A stretch of 64,000 bases of DNA from Toxonevra muliebris (lineage: Eukaryota; Arthropoda; Insecta; Diptera; Pallopteridae): contig OY829326.1 in assembly GCA_963691655.1 (NCBI GenBank), positions 93,675,235-93,739,234 of the forward strand, given 5' to 3'. The notes beneath the pieces are model-generated. The model saw nothing but the letters and a program-made list of their open reading frames with translations, ran no database searches and was not told where the DNA came from. Positions 34,346 through 46,849 of the stretch are shown here, one piece after another. The translations under genes were made by a program, and so were the position numbers. The first letter of the stretch is position 1. Each line of letters begins with the position of its first letter.

Positions 34346-35080
34346 ATTCTGCAAATGTATTTTATTGTTTTGTTATTGTTTAACAGTTAATTGTTTTCAA
34401 AATAAATTATTGCAAAAAAAATTTCGTGTTCTCTTCTACACTCACAATTTATTCTTAGAATAGTTGGCAAGACTAAGAATAATTTGAGAAAAACTCCGAG
34501 CCGATAAATTATCTTTGACGGCTAATACAATGAAACAGACAAGTTTGAAATAAATTTTCGCATTTTATTGCTCCTTGCACGAATCTATTTTCACATAACG
34601 TCGTTTTACATTCAAAAAAATACCAGTTTCCATTAAATTAGTTCAAACAAATATGAAAATAACGAGGTTATTACTTCTTCAAAGTTTGTTCGACAATAGG
34701 TGCGTTTTGTGGAAGCAAAACACAAAAAGCTGCTGCCAGAGAATGTTAGAAATGTGACGCTGACAGTTTCTGATTAGTAAAGCTGCTGCCATTTGGACAC
34801 CATTTTTTATCATATTATTTTTTAACAACAAACACGACACAAACTCGAAATCGTCCATAATTTTATTTTTAGAAGGAAATTAAAACATTTCACATACTAG
34901 AATTTAATAATTTTCAAAAATTATCGTTTCTAAGACGCAAAGCCAATCACAAAACTAATTACTAACTTTTGACTATTCAGCTTTTGCTTTTTGCGTCCGC
35001 GAAACGCGACCAATGTTATGATTGTTGTGGTAATTTCAGAGCATTTCCTTTGTTATGAGTCAGCAAAATTTCCTGTGTTT
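34346..35080. promoter_or_regulatory. Probable Grip84 5' region
   Basis: The Grip84 ATG at 34345 is preceded by CATTTGCAG, so the leader is probably spliced, with its first exon somewhere upstream (higher coordinate). No TATA box could be picked with confidence. The stretch contains the second copy of the 70-bp duplicate noted in the 33.2-33.8 kb intron and otherwise unique AT-rich DNA. Confidence 0.35.
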
Positions 35081-35248
35081 GTGGCTGTTCACACGGGCGC
35101 AACCATAAACACCTGTCTGAAAGGGAGAGGTAGAAAAAATAGGTAGTAAGAAAGAGGTAGAAACTCGCCATGTCTGTTCCAACTACTTATTTTTTCTACC
35201 TCTCTCTTTCAGACAGGCGTTCATGCTTACGCCCGTGTGAACAGCCAC
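35081..35248. mobile_element. Foldback MITE, 168 bp
   Basis: The left end GTGGCTGTTCACACGGGCG is an exact inverse of the right end CGCCCGTGTGAACAGCCAC. Inward, CCTGTCTGAAAG-GAGAGGTAGAAAAAATA pairs with TATTTTTTCTACCTCTCTCT-TTCAGACAGG. Nearly the whole element can fold on itself. No clear target duplication was seen. It lies between the divergent genes Grip84 and car. Confidence 0.85.
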
Positions 35249-35384
35249 TTAGGCTATAGGCGATGAGCCTTGAACCATGGAGAAATGTGATGATGATGCC
35301 AGATTTTTCGAAAGTTCTTTCTTCTTCAACTTTCACCACATAATATTTATAATACGATTTAATTTAACTTCAAATTTTGGCAAT

Positions 35385-36130
35385 GATTATTATTATTATT
35401 AGTTAACAGAATATGCACAGCGACCTTAAGATCTATTGTACCCCTCCTAGGACTTATAGCAACTCTTTTAGTCCTATTTCTATTAAAAGTTTTAGTATTA
35501 GATCGACTTTTAGAGATTTCAATGTTTCATCCGGTATTATATAGTAATCCAGATTCTTCATCCTGTTTTGCATGAATTGAGGGTACTGCCCTAAAATGTG
35601 TATTGAAGTTTCTAAGTGTCCCTACATGAGTCGTTGGACAGTATTTTCATTGTTGTTAGATGGTAGTTTAACGCACAATGTCCTGTTAGGATTCATGTTA
35701 TGATTCTAAGATTGTTCTTTATTAGCTTCATATAGTCTCTAAAGCGTCTTAGGTTGTAATTCCCTAGTAGTGTTTTCGACTGCCTTAGACCAGGTTGAAT
35801 GTCGCAGTATGATTCCCTTAACTTTTCTTCTTCCTCCCCCTGATTATCGCGGAGAGGGATCCTTTCCCATTTCGTTGAATGGTTCTAAACCGATAAAATA
35901 GGTTTGCGCCCCCCTTTTCGCTAGCTCGTCTGCTATTTCATTACCTTTTATTCCTGTGTGGCCCAGAACCCAGAGAATCCGGACCCTGTTTTGTGATCCA
36001 AGTGTATTTAGTTTATCAAGACATTCCCACACCAGTTTGAAGTTCACCTGGTGTGATTTCAATGCCTTGATAGCCGCTTGACTGTCAGTCAGGATAGCAA
36101 TGTTCCGGTTCCGGTATTTCCACTTGAGAT
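35385..36130 (-). mobile_element. I-like LINE relic: RNase H and 3' end with (TAA)n tail
   Basis: Minus strand, from about 36120 down: NIAILTDSQAAIKALKSHQV, then RVRILWVLGHTGIKGNEIAD-ELAKRGA, a well-preserved RNase H end. Further down come LLGNYNLRRFRDYM, LTGHCALNYHL and ILSNDSCR, the usual 3' region, broken by stops. It ends ACAATAGATCTTAAGGTCGC followed by TAA repeats at about 35385-35400, the same terminus as the plus-strand copy at 10.6-12.0 kb. Both are therefore the same I-like family and both are 5'-truncated. Confidence 0.88.
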
Positions 36131-36879
36131 TGACGATGATTAGTTTATGAGCATAAAATAAATGACTGAAATCGATGTATTTTCACTTTAGTATTAACCC
36201 ACAATCATGACGGTGCCAAAACATTACTTTTCTTTGCTTATTTTAAAGTTTAAACAAAATAAAATAGTTGGAAATTGCTCCAATTATAGTTTTTAGTTTT
36301 TTTTTTGGGTTTCTCGATTGGAAAAAAGTTGGTGGTACTTAAAAAAAATCGAATGGAATATTATTGGGAGTTTTTGGTTTCTAAAATGTTGTCGCAATTT
36401 TTCTTATTTAGTATATACATTAAATATTTTGTAAATGGAGCATTTGCTTTATTTATGAAAAAATCGGGTAATTTTTCAAACATTTACCAAAAGTTTTTAT
36501 CAAGTAACAAATATTAAGTTAAATTAATAAATTATGTGCTCCACCAAAGTTTTAAAATATGTGTTAGGGCCGATATATTTTCCTTTGGCGCAACAAAGTG
36601 TTCCGCGTTTATGCGATTATAAAACAAAAACTACAGCATACAAAATCTGCATTGACGGTCATGGACATGACGGTCAAGCTTACGCAAAGTAAATAAATGA
36701 ACGCCGTTCGCGTAAATAATTTAATTTAAAAAACAGCACTTTCCAACACTGACCCTTTCAATAACCAGCTGATTCCCTCTAATTCTGTCATATGGTAAAT
36801 AAATCAGCTGTTTAAGATTTACTTCCTGGGTGTGTATACAATTTTTGTTAAGTTATTTAGAACGACGGGCTTTTAGATC
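36131..36879 (+). promoter_or_regulatory. car 5' flank and leader
   Basis: AT-rich sequence up to the car ATG, with several CAGCTG/AGCTG E-box-like sites at about 36767-36815 and a GGGCTTTTAGATC leader just before the start. A 70-codon ORF at 36305-36514 is low-complexity and unlikely to be real. No confident TATA box or initiator could be chosen. Confidence 0.35.
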
Positions 36880-38835
36880 ATGTCCATGTTTCCATATTTG
36901 CAAAGCCAGCGAGTTAACTTGCAATTACTGCAAGAGCTGGCATGCCGAGAACTCGTCAATTTACTGGAAAACATTGATGGCACTAAAGTGATTGTACTCG
37001 ACGACACCATACTTGGGCCAATTGGCTTAATTGCTTCTCGCAGCATATTCGACGATCGTGGCATCAAGTTATTGAAACTCAATGCAGATATACGTTTTCC
37101 ACGTGATGCTAACAACATTATCTTCCTTGTGCGACCGCATGTGCATCTTATGGACACCATTGCACAGCATGTGTTACGAAGTTCCTCTGCAAAGGAAAAG
37201 GGGCGTATGTTTCATATATTTTTTGTGCCGCGACGGTCTTGTCTTTGCATCAAACATCTAGAGAATAAGGGTGTTTACGGTAGCTTCGGGCAGGTGGATG
37301 AACTGAAATTGAATTTTTTTCCAGTGGATTCTGATATCGTTTCAATGGAGCTACCAAATGCATTTCATGATATTGCCATTGACGGAGATCCAACAGCACT
37401 ATATCAGGCCGCTGTCGGTTTGGTGCAGTTACAACGTCTTTATGGACGTATTCCGAAGATTTATGGTAAAGGTAGCCATTCCCAACGGGTTTGGGAGCAA
37501 GCCAAGCAATTGGGCGCTGAAGAAAAGTTGCTAGCAAACGGCGAAAAAGGTGCTATTGATCAACTTATTATACTCGATCGCTCAATCGACCTGTTAAGTG
37601 CTGTTGCCACACAACTCACATACGAAGGATTAATCGATGAATTTTTCGGAATACGTCATAATCAATTGACATTGCCCGCTGAACTGTTTGCTTCACGCTC
37701 AGAAGAGGGAACTAGCAGTGCTCAACCTCACTTGGTGGCCGAAAAAAAGACTTTCTACCTTAACTCGGGCGAGAAACTTTACGCCGACTTGCGCAACAAG
37801 AACTTTAACGAAGTTGGGAAAATATTAGCGCGTAACGCCAAAGATATAAGCTCACAAATGAATACCAGTTCGCAGGATAAATCAATTCAAGATATGAAGC
37901 GTCTTGTGGATAAGTTGCCTGCATTGATGGCGCAGAAACAATCGGTTGCGGTGCATACTACAATTGCCGAATTAATAAGCAAAAAATTGAATGAATTTGA
38001 GTTCAACGATGATCTATCCACCGAGCAGGATTTCATGATATGCGAGGACATTGATAAGGCGAGCAGTTATATTGAAGGCCTGATAGCTAAGAAATGTGAT
38101 CTGCGAAATGTGCTGCGGCTCATATGCATTCAATGCGCTGCCGCATCGGGGTTCAAAGAAAAGGTACGAAAAAGGTTGAAAGAATCAAACTTTAGTGATG
38201 TTTTTTAACAAAATCTCCAAGTTAACTAATATTTCTTTTAGGTTTTAAACTATTATAAACGAGAATTGGGACAAGTTTACGGCATTGAGGTGTTGTTAAC
38301 AATTAGCAACTTGGAAAAGGCAGGACTTTTACATACTCAACCTGAAATACGAACGTATACTGTATTGCGAAAGGTAAAAATAAAATCACTTACTCCAGAA
38401 ATATACATACACTCCTTACACTTTTCTTTTCAGACTTTAAACTTAACCGTAGAGGATGTTGTTGAAATAAATCCAAAAGATATTAGCTACGTTCATAGCT
38501 TTTATGCGCCACTTACTGCACGCATTGTTGAACAAACATTGAAGCCATTGGGTTGGCAATCGCTAAAAAGCCAAATACACTATGTGTCAGGTCCAACTTT
38601 TGAGGACTTTCAAGCGCAACTGATTGGCATTGGCGGTCGGCAATCATCAACGCCCAGTGAAGGTTCCTCTTTTAACATTCCACGTGTAATTTTAGTTTTC
38701 TTTGTGGGTGGCTGTACATTTGCCGAAATCGCTGCATTACGCTTTCTCTCACAACAGGAAGATAATAATGTGGAGTTTGTTATTGCCACCACTAAGATTA
38801 TAAATAAAAATACATTTTTAGATAGTTTAATGTAA
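36880..38835 (+). CDS. car: Vacuolar protein sorting 33A (carnation), 3 exons, 605 aa
   Basis: Vps33A is the Sec1/Munc18-type subunit of the HOPS tether. It chaperones SNARE assembly for fusion of late endosomes, autophagosomes and lysosome-related organelles; the fly mutant has defective eye pigment granules. Exons are 36880-38163, 38242-38373 and 38434-38835, joined by GT-AG introns of 78 and 60 bp in phase 0. The start MSMFPYLQSQRVNLQLLQEL has an alternative Met two codons later. Landmarks: KVIVLDDTILGPIGLI, FLVRPHVHLMDTIAQHV, the Sec1 motif TYEGLIDEFFGI at residues 247-258, LRNVLRLICIQC, YYKRELGQVYG, and the C-terminal RVILVFFVGGCTFAEIAALR-FL typical of Sec1 family members. Length fits the family (about 600-617 aa). 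It is divergent from Grip84, with 2.5 kb between the start codons, and convergent with Tao. Confidence 0.96.
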
Positions 38836-38866
38836 ATGCATTCTTCTGAATATATAATACATATAT

Positions 38867-38872
38867 ATTAAA
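38867..38872 (+). terminator. Candidate poly(A) signal of car
   Basis: ATTAAA, the commonest variant of AATAAA, 32 nt after the car stop codon, followed by TTTTATT sequence. A very short 3' UTR would result. Confidence 0.5.
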
Positions 38873-41800
38873 GTAATTTTATTACCTATTATTAATTTAT
38901 CTCATATATATCCACATATCATAAAATTTGTATTTGAAGAAAGTGAAATTCATGATATGTAGCTACACTACGATGACATTAAAGTTGGAAACCTCGGCAA
39001 AAAAACTCTGTAATATTGAACATTAAATATTAAATTCATCAATCGCAATGGCTTGCGGTTTAAGAAAACTCTTCGTTCTGGTAAACATCTGTCAAGTATT
39101 TTATACAATTAGTGCGAAACTGCAGAATCCGTTACTGATTTCAACTGTGTTCGTAGAAAATGCAGGGCCGGCTCCACCATATAGGCGAACTAAGCGGCCG
39201 CTTAAGGCGGCGATTTCCAGCAATGGAAGTAAAGCGCAGTGTACCTGGGTTTCTCCCAGCAAAATTTCACCTAGTTTTGAAGAGAAATTTTGATGGGACT
39301 TTAATTTTCGAGCAAAATAATGTATAGTGTTCACTCTAGTCACACCTACTTACAGCATCACAACTTTGGTTAGGAATGTTGGACTGATCCAAACTAAACC
39401 AAAAGCTATACCAAAGCATTAACAATCTGAATTTGATGGTCTTAAATTTTTTACATATTTAGTTATAGTTATGATTTATTAACATGACTTCATACTCCAA
39501 GGAGGATTTAAAATTGCAATGAAACACAAAAATTATTCGAACGAGTAAATTTTTTTTATTCAAATATAACTTTCTTTTTTAATGATGAAAAATTATTTAG
39601 AGCTTTTTTTTATATGGCCAAAACGGCAGCACGTCAGAAACTGCATCCTGAAAGTTAAATTTTAAAGCATTTGTGAGGGTGGAATTGTCGTTGACTTACC
39701 CGTATAGACCAATGACTTCAAATATCCCACACGTTTAAACTTTTTTTAAGGTCCATACTTAGGTTACTGAATATAAAAAAATAATGAATTAGCTAATTAA
39801 TAATAAAAATATCAGATCCTACACGATTTACTAACCTTTTCATTAAAATTTGTACAACAGCATTAAAAATATTGTATGCAAAGCTCGAAGAAGTTTTGAA
39901 GGTATAGAAAAAAAATTACCTACAATTTTTCTAAAATAGAGTTATTTTAGACCCTTGAATCTTCCTAATGGAAAAATGGAGTGACCCAAAATTTCAAGTC
40001 TGCAGTAGATATATATTTCGCTTAAGACTGCATCAAAATTTTATCAAATTCTCTAAATAAAAAAATCAATTTTGACCACGGGCTTCAGATAAGCGATTCC
40101 AATGTACAACGATTTTTACATTGAAACTTTAAGCAACTTTGCCGAAGAAAGTATATCTTTAGGTTCGTGTTTGCCCCAGCTTAAAATTAAAAAAATTTTT
40201 AACCGTGCGGTATATAACCAAGTTGAAGGCTGTTTTTTTAAAAACACGTGGAGCCCAAGTTCCAAAGCATAATACAACTTATGCCATTTGTTTTTTAAGG
40301 ACTGAAGGCTTTGAGTGTCCAGAAAATTCTCTCCCTTGAAATAATTGAGACGAATCCTGTTTCTCAGCATAGCATACGCTACGAATTGGTACGCAATTGA
40401 TTATTTGGTAATTTTAAATCACCTATGAAATTAGTATTCATTAAATATAAACAATATTGCTAGATCCAGATTAAGAATAGAAAATTTATTGGGAAATGGT
40501 TCAAGTACGTAATTTCAGAGTCCACTACAGCATCTTTAAAAAGAGAAGCTCTGAGTTAAATGGCTACCTTAGGGAACTTGGAGTTACTTTTACGACGTCT
40601 ATCCTTAACTCATGTGTACAATTGGGTGTATCGGAAAAAAATGAGTAACGGTACTTAATGATTTACATCAAATAAACAAATTCCGATGCCGACAACTGAA
40701 GTCCATTACTGCGATTGCTGCCTTTCTCCGATAGTTTCTAATTTTAATTAAAAGTTAACATTTTGTTAATATATCCCAAAACCGTTACTGATATTCCAAT
40801 ATTCAAAAATCTTCCAATAGATTTTACTTTCTACTATTTTCCCATCCACTGGAAATTAATATAAAAAATTAGACGAAAGTTTCTACAGTTGGGGGGGGGG
40901 GGGGGGGGTCAGAACCCCCAAAAACTCTACAAAGGAAAAGCAGCAACAAAATAGAGAGAAGAGGACTGCAGAAACTTCAACAGAATGTTTTATAAATGAT
41001 TTCTAACAAACAACATACATAATTTCACTTCTACTGTGAGTGCTTGCAGACACATAATTTTTTATGCAAGACTATTTTTTATACAGCTGAAAAACCAACG
41101 TTTTTTTAGTGAAAATCGAACTGCTAACTTCCACAGGTATATTTTTTTCAAATTCTTCGATCAATCACTAGATAATAGTATGATAAAAGTAAATCCATTT
41201 CATTTTTGCATTTTAGATGATCCAGATTTGCAAAATGTTGGTCACCGCAAAATTCGTTTTCAAGAAAGGCGTGGACGGGTTCGTTCATTACTCACAAAGT
41301 TTTAAATATTTATTAATAAAAATCCGTTGAATAATAATACATGTACTTTCAGATATAAATAGTTTTTATAAAGAACTTAAGTAGTTTACTTAGAAAAAAT
41401 TCTTTAAAAAGGCCTATTTTTTGGCACCACAACTGGAGTCGTTAAAAAGTGAAATAAAATAAAAGAGAAAAATACTGAACATTAGTTATTTAGAAAAATG
41501 TCTAAACCTTTATAAAACTTCAAATGGTGGATCCCTGTCATAGTCATAGGTTTGTCTAGAGTCGTAACCGAACCTATTAGCCAAGCCCCGTCTGTTACCT
41601 TTTTAAAGCAGTGTTCTTGTAGTTTAATGTTTCGATTGATTTTAATATTATTCATAGCTTGAATTCTCTCAGTACCAGTTCTGAACCCACTTCGGTACCG
41701 GGATTGAAAAGACAAAACTAAATGAAAATTCTCAAATTTTTAATTGAGCCAAAAAATGTTAGTTAATTAAAAAAAGTGGAAAAGATATTTTAAAACAATG

Positions 41801-44779
41801 AACGAAATGTAATATTGGCGAGCCAGATATTATTATTCAGATTGAGCCTGAAACCAAATTTTCTCAGGTTCGAAACTCTGCTTGTTACTCCTGAGCCTCC
41901 ATGCTAAGCGGATAGTAAAATAAATTACGCTAATTTTAATTATATATAAATTTTTTTTAATTATTTATTGACATATTAGTTTAATTATTATTATTTCGAT
42001 TTCTCTGCTTTTAATTTTAATTCTTCTTTTATAACTGATTTTTGTTTGTTTTCATTGTTATTGCAGAAAAATAAAATAATATTTATTTTACATAAAAATA
42101 ACGTTTACTTTTATTTAATGTACTACACAGTAAATTATATTTAATAATAAATGATTAATTAATAAAGAAGAAACTAAAATAATATTTTAAAATTTAGTTA
42201 TTTTTACTTTTGTTGTTGCAACCACAGCTGCAGTTGTTTTGGTTGTATGTATTTTGTTAATATGGATTTTTATTTTTAAAGTATTGTTTATTACACTATG
42301 TAAAATATCATCATGATTTTTCCTTAGATTCTCGTACTCATTCAACCACAACATACATCTATATGTATCTGTATGTATGTTTGTATGTGTGAACCTTTTC
42401 TCTATATGGGAGTGTGTTGTGTGGTAGTATTTGTAGTGTAATGTGTATCAGTAGTAATACTTGGAATAAATTTCATTTATTTATGTTAATATTATTATTA
42501 TTTTTATCTTTACTTTTAAATATTACGCTCTCATTATTATTTGCAATGTATTATTTGCAATTTTATGATTTTTAGTATTAATTACTATTTTAGTAAATTA
42601 CATACTATTCACAAATTATTACAGTAAAATAATAAAGGAATTTCAATTATTTAATTATTAATTTTCGTTCATTAATTACATTATGTACTTTATCATTATT
42701 TATTTCTGATTAACTCTTTAACAAAACGTTGTAATTAAATATATAAGTAATGAACTAAAGTTTAAAGATTTCTAAAATTATTTTTTTTTCTAACAAAAGC
42801 AAAACAGAAACAGAACAAACTTACATTTAAACAAATTTCCTAAACAACTTATCAACAATTATTTTCTTCTTCATAATATTTTAAAGCAAATCACAAAAAA
42901 CGCAATTATAAATTATGCAAATAAACTATTTTGTATTTCACAATTTTCGAAAATGACTAAAGACACTCAGTAAAGTTCATTTAAAATTTGATTGAGGTGA
43001 TATTTCATCTGCGAATAATGAGAGAATTTCACTCTCACTAAATTGAATGTAACAGTTTTCCCAAAGTATTCAAATATCCGTAAGAAGCAGTATTTGTAAA
43101 TAGTTTAATGAAAAATATTTTCAAAAATCATAAGTCTGTTCGCGTATAAAAAGTGTTTACAAATTATCATCAATTTTTCCCGAGAGACGTTCGTTTATCC
43201 AGAAAACTCGAGAAAATGAGAAAGTAAAATGACAGCTAACTTGTAAGAACTTGCAAGTAAAAAAACATAATTGCGATTTTCTTAAATAAATAGAATAATA
43301 TTATTCAATTCTATTTTTGTTTATCAATTTATAATATTTACATTTCTTTCCAGCAAGTTTGTGCTGGAAATATACGCGAATAGACCTAATATCCAATTTT
43401 ATGATCTCTAATATTATTTTTATCGGGGATTAATCTTAGGATCCGTCAAAATCCGAAAAGTTCGAATCTTCTCTGTATAACTGGATTCGGGGCATAATAT
43501 CAACTCTTTTAAAACAAAATATATGAATGTTTTATTATTAAAAGACAGAAACTAAATGAATCAATTATTATTACTTAACGGGGATCAAATTAAAGTTTTA
43601 TACAACAACACAATACACGCAAACTATACCTTAAACATCATTTACATAAATAATTATGCATAAACAAAAACAAATGTCAATCCGATTGCTAATATTGCAG
43701 AACTTAGAGAAGATCAAGGGTTAGCTTAGATGCTTTGCTAAGCGCCTTGAGCTTTGAGCTTAGTAACACAGCTGTACTAACCAATAAACTAGAGAAAAAT
43801 AGAAAATAGTCGTATCCAACCAGTTTACTAAGTGTAGAAGTATATAGATATGAACAACATTCATTATTCATCATTTCTGAAATATGGTATTTAAAACATC
43901 ACATTTGACGAAATTAATTTCAGATTAGTCAGAACCTTTAAATTTTCAAAAGTCTTATCTAATAATAAAGTTTACCGATTAAAAAAACAGTCCTTTTAAT
44001 ATATTTTTTTTTTTAAAGGGTCTTCATCAAAACGTGTAAACCTCGGAAATGTGTGTAAATCGGTTTTTTGACAGTTTAATTAGGGTTTCATTTTTCCAAT
44101 ATAGTTTTGATTGCAACTATGTGGTGATAGAAGGCCTGAAACAGGAAATAGGTGTGATCGCGTACTTTACTAGTAAAATTTTACTATTAACAAAGTTTAA
44201 GAGGTTAAGAAAACTGCTCTCTCAAAAAATATATCTCTCAAACAATTGCAAAATTGGTAAACTAACTGATATGTCAAAACAGAAATAATTAGGTGTAAAT
44301 TGTTGAAATTTAATTCGCTCATATTGGAGTTGCGCTTATCTTATTTTTGAACAAATTCCCAAAAATATTTGACAAAAACGAAAAATTACTTTGACAGTTT
44401 GGTAGTCGTGCAGCTGTTTTTTACTAGTTGAAATTTATGCACTAAAAATTTAGAAAAAAAACTATCACGGAGATAAGGCAATTTACTCTCTCTTTTATTG
44501 TTTTTGGTGTACGCGAATTGTTATACCATTTTTGCTCTTACTTTTAAGTCGTTTAATTATCACTCTAAACCGTATTACTTGTACCGTTCTTGCACTGAGA
44601 TACCAAATTATCTTACTTTTCCTTTTATATAAACAAACAGACCTATAATGTGGCAATAACTTTTCGGTTTCAGTGTCATGGAAAATTTAAATAACGGTTC
44701 ATCAGCACATTCGATACCCACATAGTATTTATATTCAATGCGCGACAAAAGTGTGTAAATGTTTACCCTTAACTTCTAG
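38873..44779. other. AT-rich intergenic DNA between car and Tao, no gene recognised
   Basis: Several ORFs of 60-90 codons lack any recognisable domain. An 18-G homopolymer lies at 40891-40908. At 39163-39180 CAGGGCCGGCTCCACCAT looks like a lone hAT-type transposon end followed by the imperfect palindrome GCGGCCGCTTAAGGCGGC. The block 41.9-43.3 kb is extremely AT-rich. Confidence 0.45.
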
Positions 44780-45560
44780 TGGAGCATAAGGCGTCTTCTA
44801 CCGCCGTTCTTCAACAGACATGATCTTACGATATATATCTGAGCTCGTTCCAACTAAAACCCAGAGAATTCTTTTAGGCTTCTGTAGATCTTCTCCATGT
44901 ATATAACACGAAGTCTTCCTACTCGACGCACAAAAAGCAGTTCCATCGCATTGCCTGTATCGCTGTTGGTTGTTGGTGGCCTTTCGCAGCCTATACTGTC
45001 CTTCCCAATTCTTATAAGCAATTAGTTGCTGGAAGTTTTACGCTGCCAAAAGAAATTTAAAACGGTTCAGCGGTAGGTAGCAGTTGGCAAATGTTAACAG
45101 GCGCTTTATCAACACCACAGTTACTTTCCAGGTATTGCAACCATATAAAGAGGTACTAGTATGCCATATACCGATTTAGCCTTGTTTATTCTATTGTTGG
45201 TATCTAACTCAGCCTCACCATTCACCGCGACCTTACAGGAAAGGTAGCAAAATCTGTCAACAACATCGAATGAAACTCCTTTATAGAGACGCTGTGTGGT
45301 AAGTCATATCTTAGACTCAACACTTCCGTTTTTGGTGCATTCATTTTTAAACCGGAATCCAAACAAATATACTAAGTGGTTCAGGTAGTAGTTGTTAAGC
45401 TATCACACGATCCCTTTGCAACGATGGTCACTCACTCACTGAGAACATCTTCGATGACTATTTTAAATAGAATCGGCGACAGCTTCTTTGCACATTTGAT
45501 TTAAAATTTCTCAATTATGATCTACTCTCTCTAGATGAATAATGGCCATTCGTAATATAG
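44780..45560 (-). mobile_element. RTE-like LINE relic, 3' part of the RT ORF
   Basis: On the minus strand pieces read SPILFKIVIEDVLSE (compare SPxLFNxxLE of RT), VDRFCYLSCKVAVNGEAELD, NNRINKAKSVYG, then LYGCNTWKVTVVLIKRLLTF. This is the FxYLGSxV...DVxxRIxKAxxxFxxL...LYGxETW order found downstream of the catalytic palm in RTE-group LINEs. The fragments change frame and contain stops. A similar element lies in plus orientation at 62.4-63.5 kb. Confidence 0.72.
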
Positions 45561-46159
45561 TAATAGAAGCTAAGCTGCCTGGCAGAATAACTATTATTTT
45601 GTCCAGGTAGTTTCAGTATACCATATATATGTTAGATTTTTGTAAAATTAATTAACTGGGAGAGTTAAAGGTTTAAAATAGGAATTGGAAAAAAAAATAT
45701 TTGTTACGGCTATTATTTTGTTCAGCAGCGTGACAAAACTTTGAACTTTGAATTTCAAAATTGAGTAGAATATAAACAAGAATGAATTTTTGAAAGTTCT
45801 TTATTTGGATTCCAATTGTAATTAGTTGAAAAAATTTTGAAAATTCAAATCACATTTTACATTTTTTATTTCATAAATATATATATTTATAAAATGATCA
45901 GAATTAGGTTGTTATTATGAATTTCACATTTCACTAATCTAATCTGAAAATTGTCAGCGAGATGACTAATAAGATTTGTTATGTAATTTTATACGCCGAA
46001 ACTACTAGAATTTTCCTCTTACGTCATGATTTCGAAGAAACTGCAAATTTTGTGCAAAATTCAGCCACTAGATAAGGATACAGCGCATTGCATAGGAAAC
46101 CACTTCTTGTTCTTAATTATCTTAATCAAGTTTAATTTCACAGGCCTGTATTATCAGTA
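45561..46159. other. AT-rich intergenic DNA
   Basis: Nothing recognised between the LINE relic and the pogo-like element. Confidence 0.4.
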
Positions 46160-46849
46160 CAGTGGAATCTCGATAATTTGTAATCGCAAGGGAACAGCAA
46201 TTTTTTACGAATTACAGAGGTTTTCGATTTAACGAGATTTCTATTTAACCGATTGTTTTTTTTTTTTAATTTGAATTGAAAAGATTCCATACCATACTTA
46301 ACAAAAGAAAATTAACTGATTGTTCCAATGAAAAAAAATTAATTTTATTGACTTTGATGTAAATACAAAAATCAGAAATAATTCATTTATTTATAAAAAT
46401 TAAATTGATTTGAAAAAAGTACATTTTATTGATTTTAATGTGAATCAAAAATTAAGTTAGGAAAAGCTGCGACTGTAAATTAGAATTGGTTTCAATTTTA
46501 TGATATTTTCTTACACAGCATAGAGTACGCGATCATCTGTATGCAAAATTGATTTTACAAGAAAGAGAAAGCATCCAACGATTACTAATGAGTAATACGA
46601 TGCCGAATTTACAGTTACGAATTCGCATCGTTGCTATGTATTACGAATTATAAGAGATTGTCACCAACCAATTTCGATTAATAAGAGGTTAAGCAGGCCT
46701 TGTATTGAAAAAAAAAAATATGAATTAGCGAGGGGACCAAAATGTATGGAATTTTTACGAATTAAAGCGATTTTTCAAGGGACCAACAGTTTGTTACGAA
46801 TTATTGAGATTTTCGAATTAACGGGGTACGAATTATCGCGTTTCTACTG
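46160..46849. mobile_element. Non-autonomous pogo/Tc1-mariner-like element, 690 bp
   Basis: The element lies between TA dinucleotides (46158-59 and 46850-51). The left end CAGTGGAATCTCGATAATTTGTA is matched in inverse by the right end TTCGTA..CGATAATTCGTA type: read inward, the right end is CAGTAGAAACGCGATAATTC-GTA. Inside both ends, copies of TTACGAATTA/TAATTCGTAA recur many times as subterminal repeats. CAGTRGAAxCTCGATAA-type ends with TA duplication are typical of pogo-like elements. No transposase is encoded. Confidence 0.8.

Noticed and set aside
36873..37537. Two minus-strand ORFs of 95 codons
   Set aside because: Both lie antisense to the first car exon and show no domain.
41036..41305. 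89-codon ORF ending in a basic stretch
   Set aside because: Low-complexity AT-rich translation with no family resemblance.
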